Shown here: piece by piece, positions 7,110-15,230 of the stretch
How positions within the stretch are numbered: position 1 is the stretch's first letter
Layout: every line of letters starts with the position of its first letter
NCBI GenBank assembly: GCA_964393545.1
Contig: CAYMUB010000071.1
Location: forward strand, 1-48,393
DNA length: 48,393 nt
DNA from: CAYMUB01 sp964393545
GTDB taxonomy: Bacteria; Patescibacteriota; Microgenomatia; Daviesbacterales; UBA10151
Reading direction: 5' to 3'
Notes under the pieces: model-generated
What the model saw: only the letters and a program-made list of their open reading frames with translations
What the model was told of the DNA's origin: nothing
Database searches by the model: none
Translations under genes and position numbers: made by a program

Positions 7110-8322
7110 AAGGATTCGTGGAAAGATTAGTTAGAAAAAATATATTAACAAGACTTTTATAAATAGGCAGCCCTGTTAAAAGGGGAAAAATTACAATAAA
7201 ACCTAAAGTCATAAGTAGTAAGAGAATATAAACTGCATTTTTTCTCCTGCTATCTCTAAACTCCAATCCTAACTGATATCCCAAAGCCAGGCTTAAAAAA
7301 GGTACTGATGGGCTAAAGTGATACAGGAACATGATCCGGGGTGAGAGAATCCATGGCAACCAAAAAACTAAAAACCCCAAAACAACAGTAGTTAAATTAG
7401 AGGATTTTTCTTTGATGGCTTGAAACCCAGTTAGAATAACTGTAGCACTGCCTAACCAAAAAACAATCGGATTTCCTGAAGCAAAGATATTGGCCATAGT
7501 CTCTTTTTGATAATCAACAAAATACCAGACAGGATATAAGTTTAAAGGCCAGGACCACCAGGGAGAAGAATAACCATGAGTTGCTTTAAGCCCGGTATGA
7601 TACCACCACATCTGTTTTTGCAGTTGGATTAGCTGATCAAAACTATGTCCCAGCAGGAAAAAAGGCAGATAAGAGAGCAAATAAACCAGTGGTGGGATAA
7701 CTATAAAATAGATTACCTGTTTAAATTTACGGTCCTTAAATAATATGAAAAAAACCAGTAACAAAAAATATACACTAGCCCATTTACTGGCGAAGGCTAA
7801 ACCAAGAACTATGGCTGAAAAAAAATACCTTTTGTTTAATAAAAGAAGCATACTAAATAGTACGAATGTTATATAGTAGATATCATTCATGCCGGTTCTC
7901 GATTGAACAAAATTTAATCCATCAATGGAAAATACAAATGCTGCTATCAGTGAGGCAATCTGGGTTTTGAGTAACTTAAGACCAAGTAAATATACCAGGT
8001 AAACAGATAATATCCCCAAAATCACACCTGGTAACCGATAAGCCCAACTATCCTGCGTGTGGAGTATCAACATTGAGACAGCCATAATTTCTTTTGCCAA
8101 AGGTGGATGAGTCCATTCATATGCTACCCCCGGAGGCGGAGTAGTCCACCATTCCCAGGCCTCTTTGTGTCCTGCTAATAATTCCTTGGCGGTGAAAGCA
8201 TGGTAAACTTCATCAAAGACATATTTATTAGGAAAATCCAGTCTATATAACCGCAGAAAAGCTGTCAGCAACAAAATAAGTATTAAAATTTGACGAAAAC
8301 TAATTTTTCCTAAGACGTGCAT
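7102..8322 (-). CDS. PMT-type membrane glycosyltransferase (GT-C)
   Basis: A 406-residue polytopic protein resembling dolichyl-phosphate-mannose protein mannosyltransferases. The first loop carries FDEVYHAFTAKELL with the acidic pair Asp37-Glu38 typical of GT-C catalysis, then THPPLAKEIM (about 71-80), a hallmark of the PMT family, and SRTGMNDIYYI. About ten hydrophobic helices follow. It probably transfers a sugar from a lipid-linked donor to a protein or glycan on the outer face of the membrane. Its ATG overlaps the end of the upstream GT-C gene by 23 bp, so the two are cotranscribed. Acceptor and sugar are unknown. Confidence 0.85.
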   Translation of the reverse strand: MHVLGKISFRQILILILLLTAFLRLYRLDFPNKYVFDEVYHAFTAKELLAGHKEAWEWWTTPPPGVAYEWTHPPLAKEIMAVSMLILHTQDSWAYRLPGVILGILSVYLVYLLGLKLLKTQIASLIAAFVFSIDGLNFVQSRTGMNDIYYITFVLFSMLLLLNKRYFFSAIVLGLAFASKWASVYFLLLVFFILFKDRKFKQVIYFIVIPPLVYLLSYLPFFLLGHSFDQLIQLQKQMWWYHTGLKATHGYSSPWWSWPLNLYPVWYFVDYQKETMANIFASGNPIVFWLGSATVILTGFQAIKEKSSNLTTVVLGFLVFWLPWILSPRIMFLYHFSPSVPFLSLALGYQLGLEFRDSRRKNAVYILLLLMTLGFIVIFPLLTGLPIYKSLVNIFFLTNLSTNPFI

Positions 8323-9514
8323 TGGTTTTTATTATAATAATACTAATTAGGGCAAATATTATAGTAGTGATTAAGGATAAAAATTTAGCTTTATTGTCCA
8401 GGAAATTATAAATAAATTGGATATAAAGTGTTTTTGGTAGTTTTAAATATATTTCATTGTAGAAAATATAAACATAATAAAGATTTAAGAAATGGAAAAG
8501 ATTTAATATGATTGTCAGTAGAATTATCAGACGGGATTTAAATTGTGAAGCGGCAATTATTAAGAAAACAAGACCAGGATATAGATATCTTTCATGAATC
8601 CTGGTTGGTAAGAAAAAGAAAGCCAGCGTTGCCAAAGCAGCAGTAGAATATACTGATAATTTACCTTTAAAATATTGATATAACAAAATTCCCCAGTAAA
8701 TTGTCAGCATAATTTGTCCCCAGTGTTGATAGGAGAGAATCTGCCAGGTCTGACTATCGTTAATCCAAAAACCGACTACTCCCCAGAAGTTATAAGCATA
8801 AAGTGAAGTATAAGAATAATCAGAAAACATTTTAAAAAATAATTGAGCAAGCCCTGTTAGAGGTTGATTTATAAAAAAAGTTAAAGACAAAATAAAAGTG
8901 GTCAAAAAAGCAGGGAGAATGAACATAGAAATATTTTTTAATGATAGGTGTTTGATCAGATAGAGAATGAATAAGGGTAATACAGCAACTGCCTGAGGTT
9001 TAACCAGGAAAGCTAAACTAAAAAAAATAGAAGCAAATACTATCTTGTTCTTATTTAAAAAATAAACTGATAACACAATTAATAGACTTAATAATCCATC
9101 AATCTGACCCCAGATAGAACTATTGAAAATAAAAGCTGGATTAAGCAAGATAGCTAATGCTGCAATAATGCCCCATTTAACTGATTTTTTTGAAAGCTCA
9201 GTATAAACAAATATTCCCAGCAAAACCTCAGCCAGGATAGAAGGGATTTTTATTAGTAAATACAAAACTGTATCACTAAGATGAAATAAATTCCTTAAGG
9301 CTCCAAGAAAATAAAGAAGATACAAAAATCCCGGTGGGTAATTAGTCCAGATTTGATCAGAATAAAAGTTTGAAAAACCAAATTGGTTTAACCTTAAAGC
9401 CCAAGCAAACCAGGCATCCATATCAAATTTAAAACCAGGTAAAGGAATTAGTATTAATCTTATTGCTAAACCAAGTAGAATAATAAGTATGAGTATGCGA
9501 ATTCTGTTTTTCAT
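8300..9514 (-). CDS. Polytopic GT-C glycosyltransferase
   Basis: A 404-residue multi-spanning membrane protein. The first periplasmic loop has FDMDAWFAWAL (Asp31, Asp33), followed by WTNYPPGFLYLLYF and, later, IWGQIDGL. This arrangement (acidic pair in loop 1, YPPG, GQ-D-G) is typical of mannosyltransferase-like GT-C enzymes using polyprenyl-phosphate sugars. It lies upstream of and overlaps the PMT-type gene, suggesting successive steps in one surface-glycan or protein-glycosylation route. Its ATG at 9514 lies inside the start of the divergent gene beginning at 9489, so the two 5' ends overlap by 26 bp. Substrate unknown. Confidence 0.8.
   Translation of the reverse strand: MKNRIRILILIILLGLAIRLILIPLPGFKFDMDAWFAWALRLNQFGFSNFYSDQIWTNYPPGFLYLLYFLGALRNLFHLSDTVLYLLIKIPSILAEVLLGIFVYTELSKKSVKWGIIAALAILLNPAFIFNSSIWGQIDGLLSLLIVLSVYFLNKNKIVFASIFFSLAFLVKPQAVAVLPLFILYLIKHLSLKNISMFILPAFLTTFILSLTFFINQPLTGLAQLFFKMFSDYSYTSLYAYNFWGVVGFWINDSQTWQILSYQHWGQIMLTIYWGILLYQYFKGKLSVYSTAALATLAFFFLPTRIHERYLYPGLVFLIIAASQFKSRLIILLTIILNLFHFLNLYYVYIFYNEIYLKLPKTLYIQFIYNFLDNKAKFLSLITTIIFALISIIIIKTNARLRKN
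9476..9481 (+). promoter_or_regulatory. -10 box of the gene at 9489
   Basis: TAGAAT ends 7 nt before the ATG at 9489 and lies inside the divergent GT-C coding sequence. No strong -35. It supports the 9489 start and a near-leaderless mRNA. Confidence 0.4.
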
Positions 9515-10649
9515 TTTCTCATTTACCTTGATAATATATTTTTTTTCTTCTCCGGGAGAGACTCCTTATAATTATTTTACCCGACTTTCAGAAAGTTTTA
9601 CTAATGGAAAGTTATATCTTACTCAAAATCCATCATGGTTAAACGAATTAGTACCAGTTAGTAATAAATATTATGTGGTTTATCCGCCAATGCCGGCTAT
9701 TTTAATGATGCCTTTTATTCTATGGTTTGGTGAAAGTTTTTCTCAAACTTTATTTTCAATTTTTTTAGGAAGTTTAAATGTAGTATTAGCTTACTTACTC
9801 TTAAAAAGACTAGCTTTTTCCAATATAACCTCTTTGTTGGTAACTGTTTTTTTTGGATTTGGTACTAATCATTGGTATTTATCAAGTATTGGATCAGCTT
9901 GGTTTTTAGCACATATTGTAGCGCTATTTTTCTTGCTACTTGCTTTGATTGAAACATTTAGTAAACAAAGATTATTATTGATAGGTTTATCAGTAGGAGC
10001 AAGCTTTTGGGCAAGAACACCGATAATTTTTACTACACTTTTTTTCTATATTTATTTCTGGAAAAAATTCTGGCCAATTAATCAAAAAAATATCTATAAC
10101 TTCTTAATCTTTAACTTGGGTATACTACTTTTTATATTACTGGATGCAACATATAATTTTTTAAGATTTGGTAACTTTAGTCCATTCATCCCTTATTATT
10201 TAATCCCCAATATTAATAGCGACCCTGTTTTTGCGGATGGCTTTATGAATTTAAAGTTTATATCCCGTCATTTAGATGCAATCTTCCTAAGGCTTCCTAA
10301 GATGCAAGAAAACTTTCCCTATTTAGTTCCTTCACTTTACAGCACTGCAATCTGGTTTACTTCTCCTGCTTTACTCTTCATTTTTAAAGTCAAAAGATCA
10401 TTATTAACCTTATCTTGTGGAACAGCAATCTTAGTCACCTTTTCTGTAATTATGTTATGGGCTGGAGTCGGTTATGCTCAATTTGGTTACCGTTTTGCTC
10501 AAGATATTATGCCTTTTTTATTAATCTTAGTAGCTAATGGTATTGGAAATAAGCCAAACAGAGTTGTCTATTTCTTAATTATTTTAAGTGTAGTTATGAA
10601 CGCTTGGGGAACAATACTGATAAATAAGTTTAGTATTTTTACAATTTAA
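9489..10649 (+). CDS. Polytopic membrane protein, probable GT-C glycosyltransferase
   Basis: A 386-residue hydrophobic protein with about ten membrane helices starting directly at the N-terminus. The loop after helix 1 has SSPGETPYNYFTRLSESF and then YYVVYPPMPAILMMPF, which resembles the YPPG-type loop of GT-C enzymes, and AQFGYRFAQDIMPFLLIL near the end resembles the C-terminal part of ArnT/PMT relatives. The catalytic acidic pair is less clear than in the two neighbours. It is divergent from those genes and followed at 4 bp by miaA. It could instead be a flippase-like or unknown membrane protein, but the context favours glycosyl transfer. Confidence 0.65.
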   Translation: MSMRILFFIFSFTLIIYFFSSPGETPYNYFTRLSESFTNGKLYLTQNPSWLNELVPVSNKYYVVYPPMPAILMMPFILWFGESFSQTLFSIFLGSLNVVLAYLLLKRLAFSNITSLLVTVFFGFGTNHWYLSSIGSAWFLAHIVALFFLLLALIETFSKQRLLLIGLSVGASFWARTPIIFTTLFFYIYFWKKFWPINQKNIYNFLIFNLGILLFILLDATYNFLRFGNFSPFIPYYLIPNINSDPVFADGFMNLKFISRHLDAIFLRLPKMQENFPYLVPSLYSTAIWFTSPALLFIFKVKRSLLTLSCGTAILVTFSVIMLWAGVGYAQFGYRFAQDIMPFLLILVANGIGNKPNRVVYFLIILSVVMNAWGTILINKFSIFTI

Positions 10650-10653
10650 TTTC

Positions 10654-11631
10654 ATGCAAAAATTAGGGGATAAACTATTGGTGATATTAGGTCCTACGGC
10701 TACTGGAAAAACAGATTTGGCCCTTCAATTTGCAGACAAGTTTCAGGGAGAACTTGTCTCAGTTGACTCAAGACAAGTTTATAAAAATTTAGATATTGGT
10801 ACTGGCAAGATGCCGAGTGAGGAATTAGAAGTCAGAAAAGGAGAAGGTTGGTGGGAAATAAACAAGATTAAAGTATGGATGTATGATGTGGTAGATTTTA
10901 AGACCCAATATTCTGTAGCTGATTATATAAAGGATGCCAAAAAGGTAATTGAAGATATTCAAAAAAGGGGAAAACTGCCTATTCTAGTTGGTGGAACTGG
11001 TTTTTATATTAAATCGTTAATATATGGGCTTCCGAATTTATCAATGCTTATTGATCAAAAATTACGTCAAGGATTGGAGCAGCTATCTTTAAATAATTTA
11101 CAAGAGATGTTTCAGAAACTAGCAGTTAAAAAGTGGGGACATATGAATTACTCTGATCGTCAAAATCCTAGAAGATTAGTCAGGGCAATTGAATTAAGTA
11201 GAAACAAGAATGAAGATAATTTAGAGGGTGCGGGTTTAGTAAAAGAATTTGATATTTTAAAAATTGGTTTAACTGCGGATAGAGAAACTTTATATCAAAG
11301 ATCAGATGAACGAGTAATTAGTAGAATAAAGCAGGGAATGATAGAAGAAGCAAAGAGGCTTAACAAAAAGGGGCTTAGTTTAAAGAGGATGAAACAGTTA
11401 GGGTTAGAATATGGAATCTTGGCAGATTATTTACAAGGAGAAATAAAAGATGAGGAAAATTTTATTAAAATTTTGCAGGGGAAAATTCATAACTATATAA
11501 AACGTCAACTCACCTGGTTTAAAAAGGAAAAAAATATAAAATGGTTTGACATAACTAAGAAAAATTTTGTGGATGAGGTGGAAAAACAGATAGGTAAATG
11601 GTATCATCACTCCGATGCCAAAAAAAATTGA
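10654..11631 (+). CDS. miaA: tRNA dimethylallyltransferase MiaA
   Basis: MiaA prenylates the N6 of A37 in tRNAs reading UNN codons, using dimethylallyl diphosphate. The 325-residue protein has the P-loop GPTATGKT (residues 13-20), SVDSRQVYKNLDIGTGK, the VGGTGFYIKSL motif and RQNPRRLVRAIE. C-terminal KRQLTWFKKEK matches the family. A segment usually rich in catalytic residues reads YDVVDFKTQYSVADY, as expected. A TACAAT box (10640-10645) ends 8 nt before the ATG, so it may have its own promoter in addition to readthrough. The 3' end overlaps the next gene by 17 bp. Confidence 0.95.
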   Translation: MQKLGDKLLVILGPTATGKTDLALQFADKFQGELVSVDSRQVYKNLDIGTGKMPSEELEVRKGEGWWEINKIKVWMYDVVDFKTQYSVADYIKDAKKVIEDIQKRGKLPILVGGTGFYIKSLIYGLPNLSMLIDQKLRQGLEQLSLNNLQEMFQKLAVKKWGHMNYSDRQNPRRLVRAIELSRNKNEDNLEGAGLVKEFDILKIGLTADRETLYQRSDERVISRIKQGMIEEAKRLNKKGLSLKRMKQLGLEYGILADYLQGEIKDEENFIKILQGKIHNYIKRQLTWFKKEKNIKWFDITKKNFVDEVEKQIGKWYHHSDAKKN

Positions 11632-12583
11632 TGTTTCTCACAGAACAATTATCTTTATTGCTGTATTTATTTTAGGAATATGGTTGATTTTTTTAATCAG
11701 GGATTTACTCCTATTATTATTTGTAGCAGTTATTTTAATGTCTGCTCTTTCACCATTTGTTGGATTATTATCTAGATTCAAGATTCCCAAAGCTTTGAGT
11801 ATTGCTATAACCTACATTCTTATTATAGCCATTGTAGCCAGTTTGGTTGCACTAGTAATACCTCCTCTTCTGGAAGAAACTAGGAGACTATTTTTGATAC
11901 TTCCTCCTTATCTTGATCATCTGTTTCAGGTGGTAGCAATAGATAGATCAGTTTTGGATACACAACTTACTAATTTATCAAGAAATGCTTTTTCAATAAC
12001 CCTTTCTATCTTTGATAATTTCTTAACCATTATCTTTCTTCTTGTTTTGACATTCTACTTAATATTAGAACGAGATAATTTAGAAAGTAGATCTGCTACA
12101 CTTTTTGTGGGAAGAGAAGAAAGGATGAAAAAACTTATGATCAAGATTGAAGACAAATTAGGCGGTTGGTTTAGAGGACAACTTTTCTTAAGTTTAGTCA
12201 TCGGTATCCTAACATACATTGGATTGATTATTTTAGGAATTCCTTATGCTTTACCACTAGCTGTTGTAGCAGGGATTTTAGAAATAGTGCCTGTAATTGG
12301 GCCAATTATATCTGCAATACCTGCTATTTTAATAACTCTAACTATTTCTCCTGTTTTAAGTATAGGAGTAGCTGTTATGTATTTTGTTATTCAACAGTTA
12401 GAGAACCATTTGATTGTGCCACAAGTTATGAAACGGGCAGTTGGGTTAAATCCTTTGGTTGTGATACTGGCAATTGCTATTGGTTCAAGACTGCTAGGAT
12501 TTGCCGGTGCTCTTTTAGCAGTACCTATTGCTGTTGTTTTACAAATCATCGTGACTGAAATAATTGAAGAGAAAAAGCTTTAA
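11615..12583 (+). CDS. AI-2E family transporter (PF01594-type permease)
   Basis: A 322-residue membrane protein of the AI-2 exporter/TqsA family (UPF0118). Seen are paired N-terminal helices (IIFIAVFILGIWLIFLIRDL), the soluble stretch around 95-125, and the family's C-terminal signature: GILEIVPVIGPIISAIPAIL, then QQLENHLIVPQVMKRAVGLNPL and a Gly-rich helix. Family members have been linked to autoinducer-2 export or Na+/H+ antiport, but most, including CPR ones, have unknown substrates. No luxS is in the window. The gene overlaps miaA and carries the rnpB promoter inside its last codons. Confidence 0.9.
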   Translation: MPKKIDVSHRTIIFIAVFILGIWLIFLIRDLLLLLFVAVILMSALSPFVGLLSRFKIPKALSIAITYILIIAIVASLVALVIPPLLEETRRLFLILPPYLDHLFQVVAIDRSVLDTQLTNLSRNAFSITLSIFDNFLTIIFLLVLTFYLILERDNLESRSATLFVGREERMKKLMIKIEDKLGGWFRGQLFLSLVIGILTYIGLIILGIPYALPLAVVAGILEIVPVIGPIISAIPAILITLTISPVLSIGVAVMYFVIQQLENHLIVPQVMKRAVGLNPLVVILAIAIGSRLLGFAGALLAVPIAVVLQIIVTEIIEEKKL

Positions 12584-12592
12584 AGGTATAAT
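12564..12592 (+). promoter_or_regulatory. rnpB promoter
   Basis: TTGAAG (12564-12569), 17-bp spacer, perfect TATAAT (12587-12592), placing the start at about 12599-12600, just at the first base of the RNase P P1 stem. The promoter straddles the stop codon of the AI-2E gene. Confidence 0.8.
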
Positions 12593-12599
12593 AATACCA

Positions 12600-12895
12600 G
12601 CCTAGGAAGAAGGATGATTAGGGTGCACCATACGGTACGCCCAGGAAAGTCCAGACAGCATAGAGCAAGGTGCCCCGCGTAAGCGGGGGGTCGTAAGATC
12701 CAGTTTCGTCCAGAGGACGACCAGCCTTTGGCTGGAGAGCAACAGTGACGAACCGGGGTTAAGCTCGGGTGAAACGTGGCAATCCTCCCTGCTGCAATCC
12801 TAGAACCGACAAAGCTGCTCGTTTAAGTGTCGAAGTCAGGAGCATAGATAAATTATCATCTTATAACAGAATCTGGCTTACTAACTTCCTAGGCA
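12600..12895 (+). ncRNA. rnpB: RNase P RNA (bacterial type)
   Basis: Catalytic RNA that matures tRNA 5' ends. P1 forms from CCTAGGAAG (12601-12609) and CTTCCTAGG (12885-12893). Universal cores are present: AGGAAAGTCCAGACAGCA (5' half, CR-I), GAAACGTGGCAATCC after GGGTTAAGCTCGGGTG (CR region), and ACAGAATCTGGCTTA (CR-V, P4 3' side). Length about 295 nt is a little short for type A, so some peripheral helices are probably reduced. It has its own promoter and a strong terminator downstream. Confidence 0.96.
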
Positions 12896-12914
12896 TTTCA
12901 ATATTTAAAGCATG

Positions 12915-12942
12915 AAAAAGGGCCGACTGTTCGGCCCTTTTT
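12915..12942 (+). terminator. rnpB terminator (likely bidirectional)
   Basis: A run of A, stem GGGCCGA, loop CTGT, stem TCGGCCC, then five T. With A-tract and T-tract on both sides it can also end the convergent minus-strand transcript of the DUF5679 gene. Confidence 0.9.
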
Positions 12943-12953
12943 CGGAATGGTCA

Positions 12954-12971
12954 ATTCTTCAGCTGAAGAAT
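12954..12971. repeat. 18-bp perfect palindrome
   Basis: ATTCTTCAGCTGAAGAAT is self-complementary without a loop. It lies between the rnpB terminator and the stop of the DUF5679 gene. No T run follows, so it is not a typical terminator; it might be a protein-binding site or chance. Confidence 0.35.
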
Positions 12972-12978
12972 ACCAAAA

Positions 12979-13119
12979 TTATCCACCAATTCTAAACATT
13001 GAAGTACTACAAGTTGGACAAGTGCCTTTTGAAGCTTTTTTACCACTTTTCATGGTAACTTCTTGTACATTCTCAGCATCTCTTTTTTGGCGGCATTTTA
13101 CGCAATACATTTGTGTCAT
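12979..13119 (-). CDS. DUF5679 zinc-ribbon mini-protein
   Basis: A 46-residue protein beginning MTQMYCVKCRQKRD and ending TCPTCSTSMFRIGG. Two CxxC knuckles (residues 6-9 and 34-37) make a small zinc ribbon of the DUF5679 type, common in CPR and some other bacteria, with no known function. The start is decided by a near-perfect Shine-Dalgarno on the minus strand (GGAGGTGAT, about 8 nt before the ATG), one of few in the window. It is downstream of, and likely cotranscribed with, the small membrane protein gene at 13139. Binding to nucleic acid or protein is possible but unproven. Confidence 0.9.
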   Translation of the reverse strand: MTQMYCVKCRQKRDAENVQEVTMKSGKKASKGTCPTCSTSMFRIGG

Positions 13120-13138
13120 AATCTAATATCACCTCCTC

Positions 13139-13399
13139 TCAAAATAGATTTAAATTCAAAACATGATTTTTTAGAAGAATGAATAGAATAAACTGAATAC
13201 CAATTGCTATAGAAGATAAGGTTAGAATTTTTATTAAATCATGGTAAAGATAATTTAAATCAGACGAAACTTGTATTTTGCCAGTGGGTGAGTGCATCAA
13301 TTTATCGGATTTTTGGGTATTTCTACCGTATACTTGTTGACGAAGAATCTTGAGTCGTTTCTCTAAATCTGATTGTTTTCTAGATTCAGTAATAGGCAT
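13139..13399 (-). CDS. Small hypothetical protein with C-terminal membrane helix
   Basis: An 86-residue protein (start MPITESRKQS) with a charged N-terminal helix (SDLEKRLKILRQQVYG) and one hydrophobic segment near the C-terminus (IKILTLSSIAIGIQFILFIL). I do not recognise the family. An ATG four codons upstream (13411) is possible but lies only 3 nt from a putative -10. The stop is 19 bp from the DUF5679 start and overlaps the region holding its Shine-Dalgarno, so the pair looks like an operon. The topology suggests a tail-anchored protein with a cytoplasmic head. Confidence 0.7.
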   Translation of the reverse strand: MPITESRKQSDLEKRLKILRQQVYGRNTQKSDKLMHSPTGKIQVSSDLNYLYHDLIKILTLSSIAIGIQFILFILLKNHVLNLNLF

Positions 13400-13414
13400 A
13401 TTTACGCACATTTG

Positions 13415-13443
13415 AGCCTAGCATACGTCTACAAACGTGTCAA
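13415..13443 (-). promoter_or_regulatory. Promoter for the small minus-strand pair
   Basis: On the minus strand: perfect TTGACA (13443 to 13438), 17-bp spacer, and a weak TAGGCT (13420 to 13415). The -35 is convincing, the -10 is not. Confidence 0.4.
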
Positions 13444-13473
13444 GCACCAACTGAATCAATTGTGGTTGACCGA

Positions 13474-13502
13474 TTGACAAAATTTTTTACCCTATGTATA
13501 TT
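13474..13502 (+). promoter_or_regulatory. Promoter of the DUF4446/DUF3048 unit
   Basis: Perfect TTGACA (13474-13479), 17-bp spacer, TATATT (13497-13502). The start site should lie near 13509, leaving a leader of about 7 nt before the ATG at 13516. Confidence 0.75.
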
Positions 13503-13515
13503 TAAAGAGTAACTT

Positions 13516-13980
13516 ATGTATTCGGAGTGGGGTTGGCTGCTCATTTTGACCGTGGTTATTTGGCTTGGAGGAATAACTTTCTTTATTTGGAAGCAGCAGA
13601 ATTTTTTAAAATCGCTTTTTCCAAAAAATGGAGGAAGAGATATCAGACGTAAGTTTGAAGAAGTAGTAGAAGAAACAACTGACTTTAAAAGAGATTTAGA
13701 TAAGATAAAAGAGCATTTGCTGGAAATTGAGAAATTGGGATTGCAGCATTTACAGAGGGTAGAACTTTTCCGTTTCAACCCTTATGATGATACAGGAGGG
13801 GATCAGAGTTTTACTACTGCCTTGCTTGATAGCAAAGGGAATGGCATTGTCTTAACCAGTCTACATGCTAGATCAGGAACAAGAATATTTGCCAAACCAA
13901 TTGTTTTGGGAAGAGGAGCTAAGCAAAGTTTATCTGAAGAGGAAGAGAAAGTAATTAATTTAGCCATGAAGAGATTATGA
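13516..13980 (+). CDS. DUF4446 family membrane protein
   Basis: A 154-residue protein with an N-terminal transmembrane helix (about 6-25), a predicted coiled coil (about 45-75) and the DUF4446 core: VELFRFNPYDDTGGDQSF, then ALLDSKGNGIVLTSLHAR and the end SEEEEKVINLA. Function is unknown. It overlaps the DUF3048 gene by 4 bp (ATGA), so the two are translationally coupled and probably act at the same membrane face. A strong promoter lies just upstream. Confidence 0.88.
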   Translation: MYSEWGWLLILTVVIWLGGITFFIWKQQNFLKSLFPKNGGRDIRRKFEEVVEETTDFKRDLDKIKEHLLEIEKLGLQHLQRVELFRFNPYDDTGGDQSFTTALLDSKGNGIVLTSLHARSGTRIFAKPIVLGRGAKQSLSEEEEKVINLAMKRL

Positions 13981-15188
13981 ATAAAATAACTAAAACATTT
14001 CAAACACTAACAAATATCCAAAAAGTTTTAGTATTAATAATATTAGGCACTTTATTGTACGGTAGCTCCACTAGCATTTCCTATTCGGTTTTTGGCAAAA
14101 TTGGTGGTGTTCAGGTTTCTGGAGGGAAAACAGATTCTAAATCATCTGTCCCTTCGGCTACAAGTGCAATAGAGGAAGATTCCTCTGAACCAAGATCAGA
14201 AAGCTGTCCTATTAATGGAAGAATGCATACTAAAAAAGCCAAGGATGCTTGGGAGAAAAGACGTCCTTTGGCTGTGATGATTGAAAATCACTCTGAAGCC
14301 AGACCCCAATCAGGATTATCATCTGCAGATGTTGTTTATGAAGCAGTTGCTGAAGGGGGGATTACCAGATTTATGGCGCTTTTTTATTGCAATCTCTCAG
14401 ATACCCAAGTTGGCCCAGTTAGATCAGCCAGAACTTATTATTTAGATTGGCTGGGAGAATATGATGCTTTATATGCTCATGTTGGCGGAGCCAATACTCC
14501 AGGTCCAGCTGATGCTTTAGGACAAATTATCCGCTATGAAGTAAAAGATTTAAATCAATTTAGTATTGGTTTCCCAGTTTTTTGGAGAGACTATCAAAGA
14601 CTAGGTCATTCTGTTGCAACAGAACATACTATGTACTCAACTACTCAAAAGCTTTGGGGAGTTGGAGCAAAAAGAGGTTGGGTAGCAACTGATTCAGCAG
14701 GTATTAGATGGGATAAAACTTTCTCACCTTGGAAGTTTAAAGAGGAGAAGAGTCCAGTGGACTCTTCGAGTAAAGGTGGGGGGAGTACTAACAAGGTTAA
14801 AGTTAACTTCTGGGAATCTCAACCTGGTTACCAAGTTGAATGGACTTATGATACTGCTTCAAATTCCTATAAAAGGAATAATGGTGGGTCAGCTCATATG
14901 GATTTGGACAATAATACTCAACTAAATCCAAAAACAATTGTTATCCAGTTTGAGAGAGAATCTAATGCCAATGATGGTTACCCAGGAAATGTTCATTTGC
15001 TTTACCAAACAACTGGGACAGGTAAAGCACTTATCTTCCAAGACGGGAATGTGACAGAAGGTAAGTGGAACAAACTATCCAGGTTAAGTAGAAGCAAATA
15101 TGTTGATAATAAGGGTAAGGAGATTGAATTTAATAAAGGTCAGATTTGGATCCAGACTGTCCCGGAGGGATCCAAGGTTAGTTACTGA
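13977..15188 (+). CDS. DUF3048 (YerB-like) exported protein
   Basis: A 403-residue protein with an N-terminal membrane anchor (about 18-36) and a large extracytoplasmic part. The DUF3048 signature is clear: RRPLAVMIENHSEARPQSGL, ADVVYEAVAEGGITRFMAL, VGPVRSARTYYLDWLGEYDA, AHVGG. A C-terminal half (YKRNNGGSAHMDLD, IQTVPEGSKVSY) matches the second domain of the family. YerB-type proteins are lipoproteins of unknown function in Firmicutes. No lipobox is seen here; the anchor is an uncleaved-type helix. It is coupled to the DUF4446 gene. Confidence 0.9.
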   Translation: MNKITKTFQTLTNIQKVLVLIILGTLLYGSSTSISYSVFGKIGGVQVSGGKTDSKSSVPSATSAIEEDSSEPRSESCPINGRMHTKKAKDAWEKRRPLAVMIENHSEARPQSGLSSADVVYEAVAEGGITRFMALFYCNLSDTQVGPVRSARTYYLDWLGEYDALYAHVGGANTPGPADALGQIIRYEVKDLNQFSIGFPVFWRDYQRLGHSVATEHTMYSTTQKLWGVGAKRGWVATDSAGIRWDKTFSPWKFKEEKSPVDSSSKGGGSTNKVKVNFWESQPGYQVEWTYDTASNSYKRNNGGSAHMDLDNNTQLNPKTIVIQFERESNANDGYPGNVHLLYQTTGTGKALIFQDGNVTEGKWNKLSRLSRSKYVDNKGKEIEFNKGQIWIQTVPEGSKVSY

Positions 15189-15205
15189 TCCCGACTAAAT
15201 CGGGA
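15189..15205 (+). repeat. Hairpin after the DUF3048 gene
   Basis: TCCCGA-CTAAA-TCGGGA forms a 6-bp stem with a 5-nt loop right after the stop codon. No T run follows, so it is at best a weak terminator or an mRNA-stabilising or dispersed repeat. TGCCTGCCTG follows at 15211. Confidence 0.5.
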
Positions 15206-15230
15206 CTGATTGCCTGCCTGAAAGGATGCA

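Noticed and set aside
12954..12971. Terminator of the DUF5679 gene
   Set aside because: It is a loop-free palindrome without a T run; the rnpB terminator can serve both strands.
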